A DNA stretch of 36,958 nucleotides. Origin: Limnospira sp050045915 (lineage in GTDB: Bacteria > Cyanobacteriota > Cyanobacteriia > Cyanobacteriales > Microcoleaceae). The stretch is from positions 1 through 36,958 of the forward strand of contig JBNGCR010000034.1 of the NCBI GenBank assembly GCA_050045915.1. The letters run 5' to 3'. This document shows, one piece after another, positions 8,175-16,778 of this stretch (within the stretch, counting starts at the first letter, position 1; each line of letters opens with the position of its first letter). Both the position numbers and the translations under genes were made by a program. The notes beneath the pieces are model-generated. The model ran no database searches, was not told where the DNA came from, and was given only the letters and a program-made list of their open reading frames with translations.

Positions 8175-8397
8175 GACGTGACGATTTCCCCCGAACTCGG
8201 TGTTGTAGCATCGGACACCCCCGCCGGTACTCATTTCGGACGCCACCCCACTGCATCTCCCGGCGATCGCTGCTCCCTGAAATCGTGCCGGTGACGGTGA
8301 CTCGCTGTTGTGTCGGGTGGGTCGAAATCCTGCGGGGACGGGCGTTTGAGCCAGATGATGCCCGATGCTGGATCATGTAGACGGATGTTGATGCGAT
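8175..8397. other. gvpA-gvpC intergenic region
   Basis: A 223-bp spacer with no supported gene. Frames that remain open through it, upstream of gvpC, lack gas-vesicle features. It could hold the leader or a partial terminator that reduces gvpC expression relative to gvpA, but I see no clear hairpin with a T-tract. Confidence 0.4.
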
Positions 8398-8616
8398 CTA
8401 AACGGCGGGAACGGCGGCTTGAGCCGTCAGGCCGACTGCTTCGGCATACTTCAGGTAAGTTTCGACGGAAGCGATGACAACCCGAGCTTCGACGGCCAGC
8501 AGTTCGATCCCCACGAGGGAGACGCGCACCCAGGCATCGATGACGATTCCTTTGTCGAGGATGCGATCGATGACTTCGGCCAAGCTGGAGGACGAGTTTA
8601 CTTTTTCAACTGCCAT
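8398..8616 (-). CDS. gvpA: Gas vesicle structural protein GvpA
   Basis: 72 residues, matching the highly conserved major shell protein almost end to end: MAVEKVNSSSSLAEVIDRIL, then DKGIVIDAWVRVSLVGIELL, then AVEARVVIASVETYLKYAEA, with a short AAVPAV tail. GvpA polymerises into the ribbed, hydrophobic-lined, gas-permeable wall. A strong site GGAGGG lies about 9 nt before the ATG. It is the first gene of the gvpA-C-N-J operon and diverges from rpaA across a 277-bp region. Only one gvpA copy is present here; others may exist elsewhere. Confidence 0.98.
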   Translation of the reverse strand: MAVEKVNSSSSLAEVIDRILDKGIVIDAWVRVSLVGIELLAVEARVVIASVETYLKYAEAVGLTAQAAVPAV

Positions 8617-8893
8617 GGGTCAATTCCCTCCTGATATTGATGGGTCGGACTCTGATGAGCAAACCCTATACCTAGTCATCATACTTGGGTGTGGGGGGGG
8701 GACATCACGTTTTGTTACTTCTTTTAGCATTTGCTAATATTGCTTATAATCTGTACAGTAAACTTTACACCTCTCGTAAAGGTATCTTAAGGAAAGTTGA
8801 CAATTGAGTGGAAAACCCTTAATAAAGATTGCAACCTTCCCGGAGGTGAGTCGTAGTAGGCGGTCGTTCTGAACACCCTAGCCAGAGTCTTAG
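8617..8893. promoter_or_regulatory. Divergent gvpA/rpaA control region with two palindromes
   Basis: This 277-bp region must contain the gvpA promoter (minus) and probably the rpaA promoter (plus). A perfect palindrome TTAGCA-tt-TGCTAA lies at 8724-8737. A perfect inverted repeat CTTTAC-n7-GTAAAG lies at 8763-8781. A TATAAT at 8745-8750 is a possible -10 box for rpaA, without a good -35. On the minus strand TATGAT (8678-8683) could serve gvpA. An uninterrupted G run lies near 8692-8700. The TTTAC half-sites resemble elements bound by cyanobacterial OmpR-type regulators, but no binding protein can be assigned from sequence. Confidence 0.45.
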
Positions 8894-9673
8894 ATGATGC
8901 CCCGAATTTTAGTGATTGATGATGACCCGGCGATCGCGGAGCTTGTGGCGATTAACCTGGAGATGGCTGGTTACGAAGTCAACCAAGCCGAGGACGGTAT
9001 TAAGGGACAGGCCCTCGCGCTCCAACTCCTGCCAGATTTGATCATTTTGGATCTGATGCTTCCCAAGGTGGACGGATTTACGGTGTGTCAGCGGTTGCGT
9101 CGGGACGAACGCACCGCCGACATTCCTATTTTGATGTTGACGGCTTTGGGGCAGACTCAAAATAAGGTCGAAGGCTTCAACGCCGGGGCCGACGATTATT
9201 TGACCAAACCGTTTGAACTCGAAGAAATGCTGGCCCGAGTCCGCGCACTGTTGCGGCGGACCGATCGCATTCCCCAGGCGGCGAAACACAGCGAAATTCT
9301 CAGTTACGGCGTCCTGACGTTGGTTCCCGAACGATTTGAGGCAATTTGGTTCGATAAAACCGTCAAACTCACCCATTTAGAGTTTGAATTGCTGCACTGT
9401 TTGCTGCAACGCCACGGCCAAACGGTGGCGCCGAGCGAAATTCTCAAGGAAGTGTGGGGTTACGATCCGGATGATGACATCGAAACGATCCGGGTTCACG
9501 TCCGACATTTGAGGACTAAAATGGAACCCGATCCCCGCCATCCGAAGTACATTAAAACCGTTTACGGTGCCGGGTATTGCCTGGAACTGCCGAGCAACGG
9601 CCAATCGGGTCATGAGGAGACTTCCGCCGAACCCGCCGCCAGTGGCGTTATGGAGGGCAAAGGAAACGCCTAG
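8894..9673 (+). CDS. rpaA: OmpR-family response regulator RpaA (circadian output)
   Basis: 259 residues. The receiver domain has the acidic pocket DDD at about 9-11, phospho-accepting D53 in LILDLMLPKVDGF, and the switch residues T and K in MLTALGQ and LTKPFELEEML. The OmpR-type winged helix follows, with WGYDPDDDIETIRVHVRHLR and the YGAGYCLELP end. The whole sequence, including RTDRIPQAAKHSEIL and RFEAIWFDKTVKLTHLEFEL, is that of cyanobacterial RpaA. RpaA is the regulator phosphorylated through SasA and the Kai clock that drives dusk genes. A 25-residue hydrophilic tail follows. The start is one of two adjacent ATGs. A strong terminator follows at 9696. Confidence 0.93.
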   Translation: MMPRILVIDDDPAIAELVAINLEMAGYEVNQAEDGIKGQALALQLLPDLIILDLMLPKVDGFTVCQRLRRDERTADIPILMLTALGQTQNKVEGFNAGADDYLTKPFELEEMLARVRALLRRTDRIPQAAKHSEILSYGVLTLVPERFEAIWFDKTVKLTHLEFELLHCLLQRHGQTVAPSEILKEVWGYDPDDDIETIRVHVRHLRTKMEPDPRHPKYIKTVYGAGYCLELPSNGQSGHEETSAEPAASGVMEGKGNA

Positions 9674-9695
9674 TTTTCTGGTTTAAATTCAGTCG

Positions 9696-9724
9696 GGGCG
9701 GATTTGATTCGCCCTTAATTTTTT
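9696..9724 (+). terminator. Intrinsic terminator after rpaA
   Basis: An 8-bp stem GGGCGGAT / ATTCGCCC (one G-T pair) with a 3-nt loop TTG, followed directly by TTAATTTTTT. It begins about 22 bp after the rpaA stop codon. Confidence 0.8.
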
Positions 9725-9785
9725 GATGTTAGGATTGGATTAAAGTGGGGCGATCGCCCGTTCGATAACCATCATTAAACAATCC

Positions 9786-9817
9786 AAAAAAATGAATTGA
9801 TTTAACTCGAAGTTAAA
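9786..9817 (-). terminator. Possible terminator overlapping the addA-like stop codon
   Basis: On the minus strand, a perfect 7-bp hairpin TTTAACT-tcg-AGTTAAA includes the stop codon, and a T7 run (9787-9793) follows after a short spacer. The stem is AT-rich, so termination strength is uncertain. Confidence 0.45.
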
Positions 9818-12800
9818 TTTTCATCCCGGCTATCTTCACAAATTTCAGAATAGCGACAAGTCCGACATTTTTGGGGAGACGGTTTGGCGGGATAGTATCC
9901 TTCCACCATGTTGCCGACGACGGTTTCCGCTTGTTGGGCAGTTATTTTCAAGATTTCCGGGGACAGACTGTAAACGTGTTCATGGCGTAAATAGGCGATG
10001 TGGGCTTCAGGTAAATTTAACGCTTGTGAATAAGCCCAAAGTTGCAGGTGGTGGTGTTCGGGTTTCATGTCGCGATCGCTTTTATAGTCCAATACCCAAT
10101 TCTCGCCCACGCGATCGGCTATCCCGTTAAAGGTGACTCCGGCGATAGTTAAATGGAGGTCAACTTCCCGACTCTTCTCCGTTTCCCGAAATCGCCGAAA
10201 TGCTTCCGTATTATCGAAAGTTTTGGCGAGGTTAATGGCCTCCAGAATCAATCCGATATCGGGTGACGATTCGGCAAAAGGACGCAGCTTTTCGAGTTCT
10301 CGGATATCCTGTTCTAAAGCGATATGGACGAGTTTGCCGATTTCCATCCCTCGATTAGCCTGTTCCGACAAGCCGGGATGTCCGAAAATGTAGGCAAATT
10401 CAAATCGCTTCGGACAGCGATCGTATTCTCCCAAAGCCGTGACAGGAAGTTCAAACAAACCGGAACCTATATTCTCTATTAAAAGGGGTCGATTCTCGGA
10501 CTCGACCGGGGGATTCGGCGGGACTGGTGGAATGATAGTTTCCGGATCAAATTCAATCGCTTGAATGGGAATATTGGCGGCTTCTAAAGCCGGTCGCAAA
10601 CGGTCTAAACTTCCTTTTTTTTCTTCCGCTGCGGTGAGAAATAAATAATCCCGACTGCGGGTCAATGCGACGTAAAGAATCCGCAATGCTTCGTCTTCTT
10701 CTCGCTTTTTTTGAAGGTTTTGCAAATAATAATAAAGGATTGGTTTCTGCTGGTCTGCACGGTCGTCCGTAGAGTTGATGGCGACCCCATATTCCGGATC
10801 GAAATATACGGGTTCCGAACGGTTGGGAGGTTGCCGCGTCAAGTCTGAAACGACGACGACCGGCCATTCCAATCCTTTAGCGGCAAAAATGGTCATCAAT
10901 GCCACGGCATTTTCGGTACTGATGGGGGGGCGTTCGACCTTTACATTTTTGTCCCCCAGTCGCTTGAGGCGGCGGACGACACCGAATAGATCGTCGGTTC
11001 CCCGTTCCAAGGTTCTGACCAATTCTCGGAAGCCATTCCAGTCGGCTTCGCGGCGGTTCGAGCCGGGTAAATTGGCGATCGAGGCGGTATATCCGGTGAG
11101 GCGATCAGCGATTTGTAATAAGCGAGATGGAGTCTCGATATCTCGGGATTTTAGCAGTTGTTTTAAAGTTGCGATCGCCGGCTCAAATTCTGCCGGCGAA
11201 GCGTCGTTCAAATGTTGCCACCAACTGATAGTTTCTGAGGGTTGGGTTGGGGAATTATTCTGCAATTTGTCGAGGCTGAATTGCAGGAGGAGGCGATCGC
11301 TGAGGGCGAAAAACGGACTCCGCAAAACTGCCACCAATGCGATATCGTCCCCCGTATCCGCCAAAAACCGCAGCAGGGACCAAGCATCCTTGGCTTCTCG
11401 GGTTTTTAACAGGTTCCCACCCCCGGCGGGGGCGACGGGAATTTTGGCCGCTGCCAAAGCTTCTCCATATATTTCCAGGGGTTCCCAGGTTCGGGTTAAA
11501 ATGGCGATATCGCCCGGTCGGACGGGTCGCAGTTTTCGCGTCTGTTTGTCAAAGACTAGAGTTTGACTCTCCAGCATTGATTTTAAGGTTTTGGCGATAA
11601 AATTTCCTTCGACAATTCGCCGGTGATTGATGGGGGTTTCGTCCGTATCTGAAACGGCAAAAACTTGCAATGGTTCCGTTACCGATGGCATCTCGATTCG
11701 GACGGCGTTCAAATTCTGACGCAAGTCTTCTAACAGGGGATAAAAGACGCGATTCATTTGATGAATTAAGGTGGGGTGGCTGCGAAAACTGTCGCCGAGA
11801 ATGACTTCGGTTCCTTGTTTTGCGAGGATGCGATCGCGGTATTGTTCAAACACGCGAATATCCGCCCGCCGAAACCCGTAAATTGACTGTTTGCGATCGC
11901 CGACGACCGTCAAATCTGCCGTTTCGGTCAAGATTTCCAACAGTTCGCCCTGGACGGGGTTGGTGTCCTGAAATTCATCGACGAGAAACGCCTGCCAACG
12001 TTTTCGATAATAAGTCTGGACTTCCGGATCTTGCAAGGCATTTAACGCCCCAATTTCGAGGTCTGGAAAGGTCAAAACTCGGCTGTGCCATTTCAACTGT
12101 TGCAGGTGCTCCTTAACCTCCCGATAGCTTTCTTTCAACGCCACCAGCATTTCCGTTAATTTGCGATCGGCTGCTCCGACTTCTAATGTAATTAGATTCT
12201 GTTTTAGGGCGGATTTTATCAAATCCTCTCGCAAGGTTTTCAAAGCATCCTTGACCGTACCTATAACATCTTCGCCCCAATTTTTTTTACTACCGACTCT
12301 TAGATTTATCTGCTTCAGTTCTTCGAGATTATCTGGAATATTTTCGCCCCGTTCGAGTTCAAACATGGCGGCGACCGTCGCCTGTCGGATCGCTTCCAAT
12401 TTGTCGCCGGATTTGCCAATATTTTGTGTCAGGATTTCCTTTACTTTTTCCCATTGCGGATTTTGGATCAGTTTTTCCCATTCGCGATCGCGTACTTTTT
12501 GGGCAAACTCCGACCAGTTCAAGTCTCGATTTAACGCCCGTTCCGCCATCAACGGATCGTCGGAAAAGGCTGCCAATATTTTTGATAATAAAGAATAGGG
12601 AATTGTCTCAAAAACTTGAATCGGCAACCTTGACAAAGCCGCTTCCAACCCCTCGGACAGCCAAAGTTGTCCTTCCAGATCTTCCAAAACCCGGAAGTCC
12701 GCCGGCACCCCGGCAGACTGGGGATGTTCGCGACAAATTCGACTCGCCAAAGCGTGAATGGTGCTGATGGGGGCGGCTTCCAATTCGGCGAGGATATCGG

Positions 12801-13032
12801 GGCAGAATGGGAGTTCCTGGGTGACACGAGAACGAATCCGCGATCGCAGTTCGGTGGCGGCTTTTTCGGTGAAGGTGACGGCGACAATTTCCAGGGGCGA
12901 CAGTTTCCGTTCTCGCAAATAATACAAATATCGTTCCGCCAACATATGGGTTTTTCCGGTTCCCGCCCCCGCCGTGACGACGACACTTTTCGGGGCGTTG
13001 GCGGCGGTGGCTTGGGAGGATGTCAAACTCAT
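9802..13032 (-). CDS. addA: AddA/RecB-like UvrD-family helicase with C-terminal Fe-S nuclease domain
   Basis: 1,076 residues from ATG 13032 (MSLTSSQ); an upstream ATG would overlap the partner gene and adds non-conserved residues. All superfamily 1A helicase motifs are visible: GAGTGKT (about 22-28), VTFTEKAATEL, LVDEFQDTNPVQ (about 355), GDRKQSIYGFR, FRSHPTLI, FAAKGLEWPVVV and ILYVALTRSRDYL. The C-terminal PD-(D/E)XK nuclease has WVLDYKSDRD. It is framed by a cysteine in YDRCPKRFEF and by CRTCRYSEIC (CxxCx5C), the pattern of the [4Fe-4S] 'iron staple'. With its partner just upstream it should process double-strand breaks for RecA. Classical AddA lacks this cluster, which is unusual. Confidence 0.85.
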   Translation of the reverse strand: MSLTSSQATAANAPKSVVVTAGAGTGKTHMLAERYLYYLRERKLSPLEIVAVTFTEKAATELRSRIRSRVTQELPFCPDILAELEAAPISTIHALASRICREHPQSAGVPADFRVLEDLEGQLWLSEGLEAALSRLPIQVFETIPYSLLSKILAAFSDDPLMAERALNRDLNWSEFAQKVRDREWEKLIQNPQWEKVKEILTQNIGKSGDKLEAIRQATVAAMFELERGENIPDNLEELKQINLRVGSKKNWGEDVIGTVKDALKTLREDLIKSALKQNLITLEVGAADRKLTEMLVALKESYREVKEHLQQLKWHSRVLTFPDLEIGALNALQDPEVQTYYRKRWQAFLVDEFQDTNPVQGELLEILTETADLTVVGDRKQSIYGFRRADIRVFEQYRDRILAKQGTEVILGDSFRSHPTLIHQMNRVFYPLLEDLRQNLNAVRIEMPSVTEPLQVFAVSDTDETPINHRRIVEGNFIAKTLKSMLESQTLVFDKQTRKLRPVRPGDIAILTRTWEPLEIYGEALAAAKIPVAPAGGGNLLKTREAKDAWSLLRFLADTGDDIALVAVLRSPFFALSDRLLLQFSLDKLQNNSPTQPSETISWWQHLNDASPAEFEPAIATLKQLLKSRDIETPSRLLQIADRLTGYTASIANLPGSNRREADWNGFRELVRTLERGTDDLFGVVRRLKRLGDKNVKVERPPISTENAVALMTIFAAKGLEWPVVVVSDLTRQPPNRSEPVYFDPEYGVAINSTDDRADQQKPILYYYLQNLQKKREEDEALRILYVALTRSRDYLFLTAAEEKKGSLDRLRPALEAANIPIQAIEFDPETIIPPVPPNPPVESENRPLLIENIGSGLFELPVTALGEYDRCPKRFEFAYIFGHPGLSEQANRGMEIGKLVHIALEQDIRELEKLRPFAESSPDIGLILEAINLAKTFDNTEAFRRFRETEKSREVDLHLTIAGVTFNGIADRVGENWVLDYKSDRDMKPEHHHLQLWAYSQALNLPEAHIAYLRHEHVYSLSPEILKITAQQAETVVGNMVEGYYPAKPSPQKCRTCRYSEICEDSRDENLTSS

Positions 13033-13076
13033 GATTTCGTGTTTTATGGTCGAATCAAATCGGATGGTTTTATGAT

Positions 13077-15704
13077 TTATTTTTCCTGTTCTTCCGTCGG
13101 CGATCGCTTGCGACTGAGGCGGGTTCCCTTTCGGCATACGGCATCAAAATCGCAGTATTGACAGGCTTTCTGTTCGATATCGGGTTCGACGGGATAAGAA
13201 CCCGTTTCTAAATGCCGTTTCACCTTTTCTGCAAATGCTTCCAACGTCTCCGGATCGGCTTTTTTGTTTGGCAAATACTTTTGTTTTGTGAGAGAGTAGA
13301 ATTGAGATTCTAATATTTTTTCATTTTCAAAATTTTGGGCGATCGCATCTTCGTAGAGTGCCAGTTGCAGGTTGATTTTTGCCCGCCCCGACTCATCTTT
13401 AATGCCTGGGGGAACACTGCCACTGGTTTTGTAGTCCAACAGGACTAAACCTTCCGGGGTGCGATCGATGCGATCGACAACTCCCCCCACTTTTAAACCG
13501 TACCAATCTGCTTGAAATGAGGTTTCCAATTGCAAAATTTCCGCATTCTCTGGTAAGAAACTCTCCGCCCTCAAATTCAATTCCAACGTCTCCAAATGTT
13601 CCAAACGCCTGCCGTCCCAATTGGTAAAACTGGGGACTTCAATATCTCGTTCGGCTTGCAAAAAAGCCCCTTCGATGTCCTCCCGTTCCAAACGCATCAA
13701 ATCCGCCCTATTTTTGATATCTGTTAACAGCAATTCCAAACAGCGGTGATAGAGCTGCCCTCTCAAACTCGGACTCGGTTCCGCTTCGGCTTCCGGCGGT
13801 TCTTTCAAGTGTAACAGATAGCTGGAAAACCACTTGAACGGACATTGACCCAATATGGTCAATTGAGAGGCGCTAAATGTGCGTTTTTGGGCATCGCTTG
13901 CAATGCCGATAACGCCATCATATTCATCCGGAATTGCGGAACTTTCTCGCCGTTCTTCGATCCGCCAAGCTCGAATAATCTGGGGTGCGATCGCATCAAA
14001 ACCCAATCTTTTCGGCTGTTGCAAATAATAGCGTCTAGCTTCCTCAAGACTCGCCAGGGGAAGGCTATCTGGGGGGGTTGCCGTCAGCCCCAAACGGGTG
14101 GCGTAGGAACTGGGAATCAGGGACACTTTTTGCTGTTGCGACGGATAAGAAAATGTCAGAGATTTCGTGGAAATTCTGAGCAATTCGTAAAAAGAGAGGG
14201 CTTCGCTTCGGGCGACATCCACCGCCGTTTCTAGATGTGAAATACGCTTGCGATCGTAAAAGTCCAAAACTGGGTCATTTTCAATGGGTGCGGGTAGCAT
14301 TCCCTCCGCAAATCCCAGCAGAAAAGCGTGTTCGTAACTCGCCCCTTGCAGGGAAAAAGGGGTGTGAACTTCCACCCCGCACCGTCCGGGTTGGATGGGA
14401 GCGGTCAACAATGTCATAATTTCCAGTATTTCCCGACAGAATGCCGGTCGTGAGATGCGATCGCCTTCCGGTCGGGAGAGTTCCACTAGGGATTTATCCA
14501 ATTTAGAATAGGCGACCATTTCCCGACCCCAAACCGCACCATTTTTGCGGATTTTAAATACTTTTAAAATGATTTGAATTCGCTCGATCCAATTTCCTCG
14601 GGTGTCAACTTCTGGAAATTCCAGCGCCGATAAATCTAACCCCAACTGCTGCCAATCGTCCAGATTATTGGGTCGAGTTTGTCGCGCTTGCGCCCACAAA
14701 TTTGGGGTGAGCTTTCGCGCCAACGGATGGCTGAGTAATTTGGCAGTTTGTTCAAAGGGGAAATTGTTTTGGACGACCTCTAATAACAATTCCATCCACG
14801 CCCCAATTTGCGTATCTCGCAAGGGGATTTGATAGAAAATTCGCAAGGGCAAATTGTACTCCCAAGCGACATCCAACAATAAAGATCCATAGGTGCGTTC
14901 GTCCCGGGTTGCGATCGCAATTTCCCGAACCGACGTTCCCTGTTTAATTAAATCCTTGACTTGGGCGAGAACGCCCCGAACTTCTGATTCTAAATTCGGA
15001 TACACATGAAATTGAAGGGAATCGGAAATTTCACCCTTGTCCAAAAAACGGCTTTGCAGTCGTTCTCCCAAGGTCAAAGTCTCGGAACTTTCCCCCGCAT
15101 CGATGAGCCAACCGCTTTCCTGCAATTGGGCGATCGCCTCCCGATTCTTCGCCAGAAAATCCGCGTCCCCGGAGGGTAAAACCCAAACGCTATTTTCTCC
15201 GGCAACGGCATTGATGAACTTAACTTGATCCGGCTGCGGTTGGAAATATCCATAAATGAATAAATCTTCGGGTTTCGGATAGCATGAAACCGCCTTCCAA
15301 AACAGTTGAGCGTGGTCGATATATCCCCGTTCTTTCAATTCCTCTTCATAGCAAAAAGTGAGTTTTGCTAGTTCTCTGACCCGGGGGGAATCGTCATCGA
15401 TCAACTCTTGTAAATCAACTCCCGATCGCAGCAACATTTGACGGGAAGGAATCAGCGTTCTCGCCGTCCCTTCCGGATCATTGGTCGTCAGATTTTCGGC
15501 GACAATCTTTCGCCAGATGCGATCGCTAGTCAGGACGGGCGCGATCGCAATCTGATGGCGATGCAAAACCGAAACTGCAATCCGATCCAGGGGTTTGTGA
15601 GGCACGCCCAGGCGTCGGGCAGCTTGCCGACTGGGAGTAATGGCAGTCAGCGTTTTTTCCGGTTTTTTTGCGGCAGTTGGATTGAGGAGAAGCGATCGCG
15701 CCAT
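13077..15704 (-). CDS. addB: AddB-like helicase-fold/nuclease subunit (Fe-S PD-(D/E)XK)
   Basis: 875 residues. The N-terminal two thirds resemble the AddB/RecC-type inactive helicase fold: no Walker A motif is seen near the start, but SPRVRELAKLTFCYEEEL and an RGYIDHAQLF stretch follow AddB patterns. The C-terminal part is a RecB-type nuclease with GLVLLDYKTSGS. Its [4Fe-4S] cysteines lie in LGQCPFKWFSSYL and CQYCDFDAVC (CxxCx5C). It ends 44 bp before the addA-like gene on the same strand, so the two surely form one operon and one break-resection enzyme. Length is shorter than Bacillus AddB (about 1,160). No strong ribosome site precedes ATG 15704. The gene name is by analogy. Confidence 0.8.
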   Translation of the reverse strand: MARSLLLNPTAAKKPEKTLTAITPSRQAARRLGVPHKPLDRIAVSVLHRHQIAIAPVLTSDRIWRKIVAENLTTNDPEGTARTLIPSRQMLLRSGVDLQELIDDDSPRVRELAKLTFCYEEELKERGYIDHAQLFWKAVSCYPKPEDLFIYGYFQPQPDQVKFINAVAGENSVWVLPSGDADFLAKNREAIAQLQESGWLIDAGESSETLTLGERLQSRFLDKGEISDSLQFHVYPNLESEVRGVLAQVKDLIKQGTSVREIAIATRDERTYGSLLLDVAWEYNLPLRIFYQIPLRDTQIGAWMELLLEVVQNNFPFEQTAKLLSHPLARKLTPNLWAQARQTRPNNLDDWQQLGLDLSALEFPEVDTRGNWIERIQIILKVFKIRKNGAVWGREMVAYSKLDKSLVELSRPEGDRISRPAFCREILEIMTLLTAPIQPGRCGVEVHTPFSLQGASYEHAFLLGFAEGMLPAPIENDPVLDFYDRKRISHLETAVDVARSEALSFYELLRISTKSLTFSYPSQQQKVSLIPSSYATRLGLTATPPDSLPLASLEEARRYYLQQPKRLGFDAIAPQIIRAWRIEERRESSAIPDEYDGVIGIASDAQKRTFSASQLTILGQCPFKWFSSYLLHLKEPPEAEAEPSPSLRGQLYHRCLELLLTDIKNRADLMRLEREDIEGAFLQAERDIEVPSFTNWDGRRLEHLETLELNLRAESFLPENAEILQLETSFQADWYGLKVGGVVDRIDRTPEGLVLLDYKTSGSVPPGIKDESGRAKINLQLALYEDAIAQNFENEKILESQFYSLTKQKYLPNKKADPETLEAFAEKVKRHLETGSYPVEPDIEQKACQYCDFDAVCRKGTRLSRKRSPTEEQEK

Positions 15705-15771
15705 CGGTCAGTTGAACCCTTCAACAATATCGTGATTGTACGAAAAGACTGCCGATGCCGTCAAATTTTTT

Positions 15772-16608
15772 TTAGCGATCGTCGAGCACTGCCCTCACCT
15801 GTTCGACTTCCAGATCCAAAGCCGTGGCGATCTGTTCCACCGTCAACCCCAATTCCAACAGTCGGGGAATAGATTCTAACTTACCCAAAATTCGCCCTTC
15901 CGTGCGCCCTTCTTCTCGCCCTTCCGTGCGCCCTTCTTCTCGCCCTTCCGTGCGCCCTTCTTCCAAGGCTTCCTGATAAACTCTAGTTTGTTTCAAATCG
16001 CTGAGGCTGAACATGGCTTCAATCTCCTCCCGACTGAGGCGGGGTAATTTGTACATCAAAATGCTTTCGAGCAATTGTAATAGTTCTCGCTGCGATCGCC
16101 CACCGGTTATTTCCTGGGGAATGCGGCGGAGCAAATCTCTGGCTTTGGCGATCGCCCGTTCCTCCGAGGCGACGATCAATTCCACCGTTTCCAAGCCGAT
16201 GGAAGCGGGGGATTCGAGTTCATCGAGGTAAATCCGGGATACCCGCTGCGGGTTGAGAAGTTCCCGATAGCGCTGGGTGTCGCCGGTATCGACGCTGCGG
16301 TTCGGAAAAATGACCACCCCTCGCCAATCGTTGGCGCGATCGCTTTTATCTAAGTATAAGAAAATTTCGGTGAAAAAGCGAGAATAAAATTTGGAGTCGG
16401 GTTGAAATTGTACCTCACCAAAATAAATCGGTGGGTCGGGAGCGTTCGCATTAGGAAGAAATACCCCGTCGATGCGGAACGCCAGTTGTTTGACCTCGAC
16501 CGATGCAAATTGATACTGCTTGGCTTCTCCCGGGGGGCGATCAATCAATTCAAAGAAAACTCCCGGGAAGGATTGAAAGAGACGATAAAATATCGTGTCA
16601 GTTTTCAC
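15772..16608 (-). CDS. Rpn/DUF2887-type PD-(D/E)XK nuclease-like protein
   Basis: 278 residues from GTG 16608, giving the family start (V/M)KTDTIFYRLFQSFPGVFFEL; an ATG 40 codons upstream is unlikely. The nuclease-fold core shows DGVFLP and a FGEVQFQPDSKFY stretch (E-x-Q variant of the active site). The family is widespread and multicopy in cyanobacteria and related to recombination-promoting Rpn nucleases. The C-terminal third contains three exact 24-bp repeats at 15893-15964, read as an EGRTEGRE array, then a predicted helix-turn-helix-like LGLTVEQIATALDLEVEQV. The gene is divergent from the Uma2 gene, which has its own charged repeat tail. The physiological role is unknown. Confidence 0.82.
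   Translation of the reverse strand: MKTDTIFYRLFQSFPGVFFELIDRPPGEAKQYQFASVEVKQLAFRIDGVFLPNANAPDPPIYFGEVQFQPDSKFYSRFFTEIFLYLDKSDRANDWRGVVIFPNRSVDTGDTQRYRELLNPQRVSRIYLDELESPASIGLETVELIVASEERAIAKARDLLRRIPQEITGGRSQRELLQLLESILMYKLPRLSREEIEAMFSLSDLKQTRVYQEALEEGRTEGREEGRTEGREEGRTEGRILGKLESIPRLLELGLTVEQIATALDLEVEQVRAVLDDR
15893..15964. repeat. Three 24-bp tandem repeats inside the Rpn-type gene
   Basis: The 24-bp unit starting cgcccttccgtgcgccct is repeated three times (last copy with one final change). It encodes the 8-residue unit EEGRTEGR, so the frame is kept whatever the copy number. Confidence 0.95.
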
Positions 16609-16778
16609 GGATAGATGTCGAATAATATTTGATTTAATTGTATCATATTTATTGAAAACAATCGCCCCACCGGTCAAAGCACTTATGAAAATTAAGATTG
16701 AGAAGTGAGTCGTCAAAAAGTTTGACACTCCGGATTGGATTTCTGCTAAAATTAGCTAAAACTGGCGGAGGTTCGATC

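Noticed and set aside
7939..8376. Long open frame upstream of and overlapping gvpC
   Set aside because: It is out of frame with gvpC, highly Arg/Ser-rich as expected of antisense or shifted GC-rich coding DNA, and gvpC explains the region.
9802..15704. Reading the two large genes as a restriction-modification or phage-defence helicase system
   Set aside because: The motifs fit the AddAB/RecBCD repair family, there is no methyltransferase or other defence gene beside them, and both genes look intact and co-transcribed.
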